Source of the DNA: Prolixibacteraceae bacterium
GTDB taxonomy: Bacteria; Bacteroidota; Bacteroidia; Bacteroidales; Prolixibacteraceae
DNA: 64,000 nucleotides
Assembly (NCBI GenBank): GCA_019720755.1
Contig: CP081303.1
Span: forward strand, 2,790,001 to 2,854,000
Reading direction: 5' to 3'
The notes beneath the pieces were generated by a model. It made no database searches and was not told the DNA's origin. It saw only the letters and a list, made by a program, of their open reading frames with translations. Every line of letters starts with the position of its first letter. Within the stretch, counting starts at the first letter, position 1. Of this stretch, positions 57,170 to 64,000 are shown piece after piece. Made by a program: the position numbers and the translations under genes.

Positions 57170-58171
57170 TTACAAACCTAACGTTGCAACCATCACTGCC
57201 TTGATGGTATGCATACGATTTTCTGCTTCGTCGAACACGATAGAAGCATCACTTTCAAACACTTCATCAGTAACTTCCATTGCTGTAAGACCAAACTTTT
57301 TATTAATATCTTGACCTACTTGTGTCTCGTTGTTATGGAACGAAGGCAGACAATGTAAGAACTTAACATCCTCGTTTCCTGTCATCACCATCACCTCTTT
57401 GTTTACCTGATAAGGTTTCAATAGTTCAATTCTTTCTGCCCATACTTCATCAGGCTCACCCATAGAAACCCATACATCAGTATAGATAAAATCACAATCT
57501 TTCACTGCTTCAGCTACCGAATCTGTAATGGTAATTTTAGCCCCTGTTTTCGAAGCAATCTCTTGACAGCGATCTTGTAACTTCTGCTTAGGCTGACATT
57601 GAACTGGAGCTGCGGCTCTAAAGTCCATACCTAGTTTTGCAGCCCCAACCATTAGAGAGTTGCCCATGTTGTTACGAGCATCTCCAAGATATGCAAACTT
57701 AACATCCTTAAGGTCTTTAGAGGTATGCTCCATCATAGTTAAGAAGTCAGCCAATATTTGTGTTGGGTGAAACTCATTGGTAAGACCGTTCCAAACAGGC
57801 ACACCTGCAAACTCAGCAAGCTCATTTACAATTTGTTGTCCATAGCCACGATACTCAATACCATCATACATACGGCCTAAAACACGAGCAGTGTCTTTCA
57901 TCGACTCTTTGACACCAATTTGAGATCCAGAAGGGCCTAAATAGGTAACTTGAGCTCCTTGATCATATGCAGCAACTTCGAAAGCACAGCGTGTACGAGT
58001 AGAGGACTTTTCAAAGATTAGTGCAATATTTTTACCTTTCATGGTAGGCTGCTCATATCCACCAATTTTGGCACGCTTAAGATCTGCAGCTAAATCGAGC
58101 AGATATTTAATCTCCTTTGGAGAGTAGTCAAGGAGAGTTAAGAAGCTTCTGTTTTTTAGATTAAATGCCAT
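57170..58171 (-). CDS. arcB: Ornithine carbamoyltransferase, probably catabolic
   Basis: A 333-residue enzyme that interconverts citrulline plus phosphate with ornithine plus carbamoyl phosphate. Carbamoyl-phosphate site STRTR is at 57-61 and HPTQ at 135-138. The ornithine SMG loop is at 236-238 and the catalytic HCLP at 273-276. The gene follows a carbamate kinase gene by 20 bp on the same strand. This pairing suggests the degradative direction, making ATP from carbamoyl phosphate, hence arcB over argF. Sequence alone does not fully separate the two. Confidence 0.9.
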   Translation of the reverse strand: MAFNLKNRSFLTLLDYSPKEIKYLLDLAADLKRAKIGGYEQPTMKGKNIALIFEKSSTRTRCAFEVAAYDQGAQVTYLGPSGSQIGVKESMKDTARVLGRMYDGIEYRGYGQQIVNELAEFAGVPVWNGLTNEFHPTQILADFLTMMEHTSKDLKDVKFAYLGDARNNMGNSLMVGAAKLGMDFRAAAPVQCQPKQKLQDRCQEIASKTGAKITITDSVAEAVKDCDFIYTDVWVSMGEPDEVWAERIELLKPYQVNKEVMVMTGNEDVKFLHCLPSFHNNETQVGQDINKKFGLTAMEVTDEVFESDASIVFDEAENRMHTIKAVMVATLGL

Positions 58172-58191
58172 AATATTAAAGTTTATCGGTT

Positions 58192-59160
58192 TTATGCTTG
58201 ATTTGCTTCTTCATAGTGAAGCGTGATTTTAGTTCCATAGCTCTTGTCTTGCAATTTCGTTGCTTCGGTAATAATGGCTTTCTCACCACCATTTTTCACA
58301 AAATCAAGACAAGCATTTACTTTCGGTTGCATAGTACCTTCACCAAAAGCTCCTTGATGGCCATATTCTACGGCATCGTTATAATCAAGAAACTCCAGAA
58401 CCTTTTGGTTCTCTGTACCATAACTTGAATATAAATATGGAACATCAGTTAAGATATAGAATTCATCGGCATGAACACTAGCTGCAAGAACAGAAGATGC
58501 CATGTCTTTATCAATCACACCTTCTACAGGTACTAGATTGTTTATTTGATCATAGTAAACAGGAATACCTCCCCCACCACTGGCAATAACAATAACTCCT
58601 CTATCACAAAGCTCTTTAATCCAATCGGAATTCATTACTGAGATAGGAGTCGGAGATGGAACAACTCTTCTATAAGATCCCTCTTTCTTAGACGAAGATT
58701 TGAATTGCCATCCGTTCTTCGACTCAAGATCATCTTTTTGCTCTTGATTGTATGTTGGTCCTACTCGTTTGGTCCAATTTGTAAATGCTGGATCATCAGG
58801 GTCTACCTCTACCATTGACGACATCGTTATGACTTCGCGTTGAATATGATATTTTTTCAACATATTACGAAGATTTCGTTCAATGGTATATCCAATTCCT
58901 CCTTGGGAATCAGCAACACACACATCTAAAGGCATCGATGGAATGCCATACTCCTTCGTACCTGCTTCGTTTCTAAGAAGGATATTTCCAACTTGTGGCC
59001 CATTGCCGTGCGTGATGATTAGGTTATAATTCTGTTTTAATAAAAATACAATATTTTCTAGAGTATCCATTGTATTTTTATTCTGCTGATCCATATTCCC
59101 CTCTTGGTTTGAACGCAAAAGAGCGTTACCACCAAGGGCTATCACTGCAAGTTTTGTCAT
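58192..59160 (-). CDS. arcC: Carbamate kinase
   Basis: A 322-residue enzyme that converts carbamoyl phosphate and ADP to ATP, ammonia and CO2. Motifs include the N-terminal [29 protein letters not shown], the RRVVPSPTP segment and [11 protein letters not shown]. The length is normal. It is the first gene of the arcC-arcB unit. No arginine deiminase gene (arcA) is in the window, so the source of citrulline or carbamoyl phosphate is unresolved. Confidence 0.95.
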   Translation of the reverse strand: MTKLAVIALGGNALLRSNQEGNMDQQNKNTMDTLENIVFLLKQNYNLIITHGNGPQVGNILLRNEAGTKEYGIPSMPLDVCVADSQGGIGYTIERNLRNMLKKYHIQREVITMSSMVEVDPDDPAFTNWTKRVGPTYNQEQKDDLESKNGWQFKSSSKKEGSYRRVVPSPTPISVMNSDWIKELCDRGVIVIASGGGGIPVYYDQINNLVPVEGVIDKDMASSVLAASVHADEFYILTDVPYLYSSYGTENQKVLEFLDYNDAVEYGHQGAFGEGTMQPKVNACLDFVKNGGEKAIITEATKLQDKSYGTKITLHYEEANQA

Positions 59161-59374
59161 AATTACAAATATTTAAGGAATCATTGGTAACAATTAATAG
59201 AACTAAAATAAAGCATTTAGCATCTATTAACCAATGACTTGACTACTGCTAAAGAACATTGTTCTAACGAATAAAAGTCATATTATTTCCGAATTGTTTC
59301 ACATAAATAGACAGATAGGTCACTTTTTAAGAGAAATTCTTCTTTAACTATAAAACTAGTACCATACAAAAGAT

Positions 59375-59382
59375 TAAATTTG
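59375..59382 (+). promoter_or_regulatory. Putative -7 box of ftsK
   Basis: TAAATTTG matches TAnnTTTG, 43 bp before the ftsK start codon. No exact TTTG is found at the -33 distance, so the promoter is only half supported. Confidence 0.4.
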
Positions 59383-59424
59383 TAATAACGAATAACATTT
59401 TTCATCATATTTTTTGAATAAGGA

Positions 59425-61935
59425 ATGACGAATAAAAAAAGTAATAAAATAGGTAATATATTTTCTAGACTTAAGAACCTAAAACCTGGAGGTAGAGTAA
59501 AGCTAATCTTAGCACTTCTCTGTTTTGCATTTGCACTTTATCTTTTAATCTCTTTAGTTCTGTTCTTTATACTTGGAAAATCAGATCAAAGTGCACTACA
59601 TGTTACAGTCCAAAATATTTTATCAGATCCAACCAATTCAATTCACAATATTGGAGGGAAATCGGGGATCTATCTAGGGGACTTCCTAATTAATAGATAC
59701 CTTGGAATAGCTTCGTTTGGTTTTGTTTACTTTTTTGTTTTACTAGGTTTTTTAGCTCTTGGAGGAAAGAAACGTTTTCTTATTCGTACCATTAAGCTAT
59801 TCGTTGTCATGATGTGGACAAGTGTAACACTCGGTTACCTTTTTGTCTCCTTCTACGAGAACTCAAACTTCTTTCCAGGAGGAGCATATGGATTATACTA
59901 TAGCCAATGGCTAAATACTGCTGTAGGTAAATTAGGAACATTTTTGATTCTTACCCTATCCGCAATTATCTATATGATCTATGAGTTTGAGAAGTTCCCG
60001 GATCATTTAAAAGGATTTATGGAGAAATCAATAGATTTTGTATCCTTTGGGAATAAGAAGGTGATTGATTTCTTTAAATCTCTTAGCTTTAAGAAGAAGA
60101 TTAAAACCGATCTAGCAAATGTGGTTTCCAATAATGAAGCAACATTGGCAGAAGAGCATGATAATACAGAAAACAATTTTGTAGAGAAGGAAGAGGTCAC
60201 TCAAGAAATGATCAAAGAGCAAGAGCACTCCTTTCCTGTCAGCCAAAACGAGCCTATTCCAATTGAATCAAGCCTAAGAGAGTCAGAAATATCCATTCCT
60301 GATATAAGTAGTGCAAATGATCTTGTCTCGCCAACTCCTTCACCAGGCGAGGTGGTTCAACCAAAATTAAATTTAGAGGTAGCAGAGGTGGTTCACGAAG
60401 AACAGGTTCAGACACTCGAACGCGATGAACTAGAGGATTACGATCCTACATTGGAACTCTCTTCGTATAAATTCCCTGGATTAGATCTTCTTCGTCAATT
60501 TGATACGCAGTCGAACATCGTTACAAACGAAGAGCTACAAGAGAATAAGGAGAGGATTGTAGAGACACTACGTAACTACAATATCGAGATACGTAGTATA
60601 AAAGCAACGACAGGTCCAACCATTACGCTATATGAAATCATTCCTGCTCCAGGGGTTCGTATAAATAAGATCAAAAATCTCGAAAATGATATTGCCCTTA
60701 GCCTTGCCGCATTGGGAATTAGAATTATAGCTCCCATTCCTGGAAAAGGGACAATTGGTATTGAGGTTCCGAACCAAAAAGCAAAGATAGTCTCAATGAG
60801 GGAGATTATTGGATCGAAGAAATTCTCTGAATCTGATTATGAGCTGCCAATAGCATTTGGGAAAACAATTTCAAATGAGGTCTACATGGTGGATCTGGTA
60901 AAGATGCCTCACATTCTTGTTGCAGGAGCTACTGGTCAAGGTAAATCCGTTGGACTTAATGCGATGATTACATCACTTCTTTATAAAAAACATCCATCTC
61001 AATTGAAATTTGTTTTTGTCGATCCTAAAAAAGTCGAATTGAGTCTTTATTCAGTGATTGAGAACCATTTCCTTGCGAAGATGGAGGATGAAGAGGAGCC
61101 AATTATTACGGATGTCCAAAAGGTAAAAAACACCTTGAATTCAGTATGTATTGAGATGGACAATCGTTACGATCTTTTGAAAAATGCACATGCCAGAAAT
61201 ATAAAAGAGTACAATAAGAAGTTTATTGAGAGAAAGTTGAACCCAGAAAAAGGACATCAATTCCTCCCTTATATTGTCGTGATTGTAGATGAATTTGCAG
61301 ATCTTATCATGACTGCAGGGAAAGAGATTGAATCCCCAATTGCACGTATTGCACAATTAGCTCGTGCAGTAGGTATCCATATGATCATTGCCACACAAAG
61401 ACCATCGGCGAATATTATCACTGGCCCTATTAAGGCAAACTTCCCAGCACGTGTTGCATTTAAAGTGGCTTCCATGATTGATAGTCGAACAATTCTTGAT
61501 TCTCCTGGAGCAAACCAATTGATTGGTAAAGGAGATATGCTAATTCAAACAGGTAGTGAGATGACCCGAGTTCAATGTGCATTTATTGACACTCCTGAGG
61601 TAGAAGAGTTGGTTGAATTTATCGGACAACAACGTAGCTATCCAACTGCATTCCTTCTTCCAGAATATAAAGATGAATCGTCTCAAATGAGTGACGATGC
61701 AGACTTAGAAAATAGAGATGAACTTTTTGAGGAAGCAGCCCGTTTAATGGTAATGAATCAAGTTGGTTCGACTTCGGCCATTCAACGTAAGTTCTCTATT
61801 GGATATAATCGTGCAGGAAGGATTATGGATCAGTTAGAGTATTCTGGAGTCGTAGGACCTAATGAAGGTTCTAAAGCTCGCAAAGTACTTATTCCGGACG
61901 AAACAAACCTTGAAATGTTATTGCAATCTCTCTAA
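59425..61935 (+). CDS. ftsK: DNA translocase FtsK
   Basis: An 836-residue divisome protein that pumps DNA and activates Xer recombination at the septum. About four to five N-terminal membrane spans (about residues 25-185) are followed by an acidic linker (about 230-350). The motor domain has Walker A GATGQGKS at 501-508 and Walker B IVVIVDEFADL. The C-terminal winged-helix gamma domain (AARLMVMNQVGSTSAIQRKFSIGYNRAGRIMDQLE) reads polar DNA sequences. Its partner recombinase gene lies in the same window at 16042-16923. Confidence 0.97.
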   Translation: MTNKKSNKIGNIFSRLKNLKPGGRVKLILALLCFAFALYLLISLVLFFILGKSDQSALHVTVQNILSDPTNSIHNIGGKSGIYLGDFLINRYLGIASFGFVYFFVLLGFLALGGKKRFLIRTIKLFVVMMWTSVTLGYLFVSFYENSNFFPGGAYGLYYSQWLNTAVGKLGTFLILTLSAIIYMIYEFEKFPDHLKGFMEKSIDFVSFGNKKVIDFFKSLSFKKKIKTDLANVVSNNEATLAEEHDNTENNFVEKEEVTQEMIKEQEHSFPVSQNEPIPIESSLRESEISIPDISSANDLVSPTPSPGEVVQPKLNLEVAEVVHEEQVQTLERDELEDYDPTLELSSYKFPGLDLLRQFDTQSNIVTNEELQENKERIVETLRNYNIEIRSIKATTGPTITLYEIIPAPGVRINKIKNLENDIALSLAALGIRIIAPIPGKGTIGIEVPNQKAKIVSMREIIGSKKFSESDYELPIAFGKTISNEVYMVDLVKMPHILVAGATGQGKSVGLNAMITSLLYKKHPSQLKFVFVDPKKVELSLYSVIENHFLAKMEDEEEPIITDVQKVKNTLNSVCIEMDNRYDLLKNAHARNIKEYNKKFIERKLNPEKGHQFLPYIVVIVDEFADLIMTAGKEIESPIARIAQLARAVGIHMIIATQRPSANIITGPIKANFPARVAFKVASMIDSRTILDSPGANQLIGKGDMLIQTGSEMTRVQCAFIDTPEVEELVEFIGQQRSYPTAFLLPEYKDESSQMSDDADLENRDELFEEAARLMVMNQVGSTSAIQRKFSIGYNRAGRIMDQLEYSGVVGPNEGSKARKVLIPDETNLEMLLQSL

Positions 61936-61977
61936 ATGTTAACTATATTGTGGCACGATATTTATATTATATAAGAC

Positions 61978-62610
61978 ATGAAAAAAGCATTTATAATTCT
62001 TTCAATACTTTTAACATCATCTTCCCTTTTTGCACAGACAGATGGTAAGAGTATTATTGATAATTTTACCAAGACGCTAAAATCATATCCATCCATAGAA
62101 ACAACTTTTGATTTTACTTTAGAGAATAAAGAGGCAGAGATTAGTGATACAAATTCTGGTAAATTGGTTATCAAAAATGAAAAATACAGACTTGACATGC
62201 TTGGGATTCAGATCTATTCTGATGGAAAGACTAGCTACTCTTTTATGCCAAGTACCAACGAAGTTAATATTACCAATGTCGGAGCAGGAGAAGAGGGTTC
62301 GGTAGATCCTTCTAAAATGTTTAACATGTACGAAGAGGGAATGAAAGTTACCCTTCTCAATACTGTGAACAAAGGGAATTTAAAAGAGTATGAAATTCAA
62401 TTAGTTCCTGAAGAGCAGGATAATTTTGAGAAAATTATTGTATATATCACCTCTGATAATAGACTAAAGAAAGCGATCACTTATGCGATGGACGGAAATG
62501 TTTACACAATCTCTATTGAGAAGATGGTGACAAATAAAACATTTGAAGATACATACTTTAAGTTTGATACTTCTAAATATCCAGAAGTAGATGTGATTGA
62601 TATGCGATAA
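61978..62610 (+). CDS. LolA-like outer-membrane lipoprotein carrier protein
   Basis: A 210-residue protein with a signal peptide (MKKAFIILSILLTSSSLFAQ). The mature domain has the LolA fold pattern: TLKSYPSIETTFDFTLEN, SGKLVIKNEKYRLDMLGIQIYSDGKTSYSFMPSTNEV and later amphipathic strands. LolA carries lipoproteins across the periplasm. Bacteroidota have several LolA-like proteins, so this may be the true carrier or a paralogue. It follows ftsK by 42 bp, a common order in the phylum, and ends at a strong terminator. Confidence 0.85.
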   Translation: MKKAFIILSILLTSSSLFAQTDGKSIIDNFTKTLKSYPSIETTFDFTLENKEAEISDTNSGKLVIKNEKYRLDMLGIQIYSDGKTSYSFMPSTNEVNITNVGAGEEGSVDPSKMFNMYEEGMKVTLLNTVNKGNLKEYEIQLVPEEQDNFEKIIVYITSDNRLKKAITYAMDGNVYTISIEKMVTNKTFEDTYFKFDTSKYPEVDVIDMR

Positions 62611-62633
62611 TCAATCCATTACATATTTTTAAT

Positions 62634-62669
62634 AAAAAGAGGATATTTCATATGAAATATCCTCTTTTT
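62634..62669. terminator. Bidirectional terminator between the LolA-like gene and wbqC
   Basis: A perfect 36-bp palindrome, each arm AAAAAGAGGATATTTCAT or its complement, with T runs in both directions. It lies between convergent genes. Confidence 0.9.
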
Positions 62670-62676
62670 ATATGTC

Positions 62677-63291
62677 CTAAAGATAAAGATAAGATTCTGT
62701 ACCTTGGTTAAATAGTAGATCTACAATCGACAAATTTGGGACAAACCCCTCTTTAGCAAAAATCATTTGCCTATAAGGCTTTGAAATAAAATGGGGATCA
62801 TCTAGTGGCTTTTTGGGTGTAATGAATAGTCGCTTATCTTCTACTGCAAGTACTGGATCAATTTGGTTTTTCAATAGATGTACAACCGAAACATCTAATA
62901 GGTCTAATACCACCGATTCCAACTCCATATTAAAGTCCCAAAGATACTCATAGTGATTGGTATAAAATGGTTCAAAATAGTCTCTATAATATTCAAAATA
63001 TGGAGAGTGATTATAAGAAGATAACAGAGCACCCCAATGTTGCTTTTGCCAATCAATACCATAAGAAATCTTCACATCTCTAATGATTGTTTTATTCTTG
63101 GCAACGACAGGGATTGTAAGACTCTGTACTCCATTGGCACTTAGAATCTGACATCGATTTCTAAATGTCTGCTTTTGATACCTCTCGGTATCATCATAAA
63201 TCGTATTTCCATGTTTCATTCGATAAAAATAATGGTGGATATTGCCAAGATAAGAGATGGCAAGTATGGTATCTAAATTATGATCTGTCAT
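62677..63291 (-). CDS. WbqC-family protein
   Basis: A 204-residue cytoplasmic protein of the WbqC family. Diagnostic parts are the N-terminal ISYLGNIHHYFYRMKHGNTIYDD, ERYQKQTFRNRCQILSANGVQSLTIPV, the DVKISYGIDWQKQHWGALLSSYNHSPYFEYYRD block and a C-terminal PYRQMIFAKEGFVPNLSIVDLLFNQG. Family members occur with polysaccharide genes in some bacteria, but Bacteroidota often carry one beside housekeeping genes, as here. The biochemical role is not settled. A full consensus promoter precedes it. Confidence 0.88.
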   Translation of the reverse strand: MTDHNLDTILAISYLGNIHHYFYRMKHGNTIYDDTERYQKQTFRNRCQILSANGVQSLTIPVVAKNKTIIRDVKISYGIDWQKQHWGALLSSYNHSPYFEYYRDYFEPFYTNHYEYLWDFNMELESVVLDLLDVSVVHLLKNQIDPVLAVEDKRLFITPKKPLDDPHFISKPYRQMIFAKEGFVPNLSIVDLLFNQGTESYLYL

Positions 63292-63312
63292 ATTATAAGC
63301 TTATTATCGCTG

Positions 63313-63343
63313 CAAAAATAGTGAGAACCAACCACTTTACAAA
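63313..63343 (-). promoter_or_regulatory. Bacteroidota-type promoter of wbqC
   Basis: On the minus strand, TTTG (63343-63340), a 19-nt spacer and TATTTTTG (63320-63313) match the phylum consensus exactly, 22 bp before the start codon. Confidence 0.75.
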
Positions 63344-63833
63344 AAGAGACCAATAAAGGTCCAATATAATTATTTATCCTTTACATATTAATTACACTAC
63401 TTTTTATGTAACACCAACACAACATCACAAAACCCTGAAAATATGAACTATAGCGTAATATAAAACTTAAACAAAAGGATAATACTATCACCAATATACT
63501 CCTAAAAAGTTTTTTATGTACGATACAAATGAAAAATAGAGTTTACTATGCATGTAAAAGTTGACCATCAATAATAACAACTATAGTAGACTAAAAGAAC
63601 ACCTTAAAAATATTTAATCAATTGAGATACAGAGTTATTAAATAAGGCACAAATGGAATAAATACAAATATTTTCAGCCTTGCATCTAACAATCTTTAAT
63701 ATATTATGATTGATTAACATTAAATTATTACCTACAATTGTTAAATTACACAAAAGACCTTTTTATCCTTATTTATTTTTCATATATTTATATAAGTGAA
63801 AAACATAAGATATTAACCCAAAACCTCGAGATT
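63344..63833. other. Gene-free region before the ECF sigma gene
   Basis: About 490 AT-rich bases with no supported gene, repeat or RNA. It presumably holds the promoter of the sigma factor gene; no consensus box was found. Confidence 0.4.
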
Positions 63834-64000
63834 ATGACAAAACTTCAGTTTCAAAAATCATTGGTCAGTTTAGAAGAGAGACTTTATTTCTATGCGCTGA
63901 GTCTTACAACAAACCAAGATGCGGCATCTGATTTGGTACAGGAGACATTTCTTAAAGCATTAAATTATCAGAACAAATTTCGAGAGGATACTAATTTTAA
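63834..64000 (+). CDS. ECF-type RNA polymerase sigma factor, N-terminal part (runs off right edge)
   Basis: The frame from ATG 63834 gives 55 residues (MTKLQFQKSLVSLEERLYFYA...). The sequence contains sigma region 2.1-2.2 of the extracytoplasmic-function type, including LTTNQDAASDLVQETFLKAL, where DLVQETF is the conserved core-polymerase contact. The -10 recognition part and region 4 lie outside the window, so the regulon and any anti-sigma partner cannot be judged. Confidence 0.85.
   Translation, partial: MTKLQFQKSLVSLEERLYFYALSLTTNQDAASDLVQETFLKALNYQNKFREDTNF

Overview
The window comes from the chromosome of an AT-rich member of the Bacteroidota, probably a marine, anaerobic or micro-aerobic lineage of the Bacteroidales/Marinilabiliales type. 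The evidence is: a DUF3467 gene directly after rpoC; TTTG-N19/20-TAnnTTTG promoters; a lipoprotein form of the BamA-like TamL; DUF5723 and WbqC proteins; and a DPP4-like secreted S9 peptidase. Two Na+-coupled amino-acid transporters and a sodium:solute symporter fit a saline habitat. Rubrerythrin, HydE and an arcC-arcB pair fit anaerobic life. The placement below phylum is inference.

Layout. 1-2.5 kb: 5' part of formate-tetrahydrofolate ligase, a complete IS4-family element with an 11-bp target duplication, and a secreted thioredoxin. 2.6-17.2 kb: the large minus-strand information-processing block, tuf - secE - nusG - rplK - rplA - rplJ - rplL - rpoB - rpoC - DUF3467, preceded by tRNA-Tyr, hpf, xerC and rpsU. 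17.6-28.5 kb: an HHH protein, two tandem NSS transporters, a 1.2-kb gene-free stretch with an unusual 11-bp-phased palindrome, class II aldolase, tamL, a TrmH-type methyltransferase and a BamA-like barrel. 28.6-42.8 kb: two inverted copies of a lipoprotein + DUF5723 module enclosing a sodium symporter, an orphan small RNA candidate, rubrerythrin, hydE, mnmA and two outer-membrane barrels. 42.9-46.2 kb: thrS-infC-rpmI-rplT. 46.7-51.7 kb: S9 peptidase, small secreted protein, TMEM175 channel, and a NATD1-like acetyltransferase with a double-CDGSH/YjdI iron-sulfur protein. 51.7-55 kb: a gene-poor island holding a second structured RNA candidate, a second 11-bp-phased palindrome and a complete IS1182-like element. 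55-64 kb: miaA, smpB, arcC-arcB, ftsK, a LolA-like protein, wbqC and the start of an ECF sigma factor.

Most genes are housekeeping genes with intact motifs. The least ordinary material is non-coding: two orphan RNA candidates with their own terminators, two palindromic elements that share an 11-bp period and a 3-nt centre but not the unit sequence, an inverted repeat that buries a start codon, and a shared 16-bp site upstream of both NSS transporters. I see no CRISPR array, prophage or defence island.
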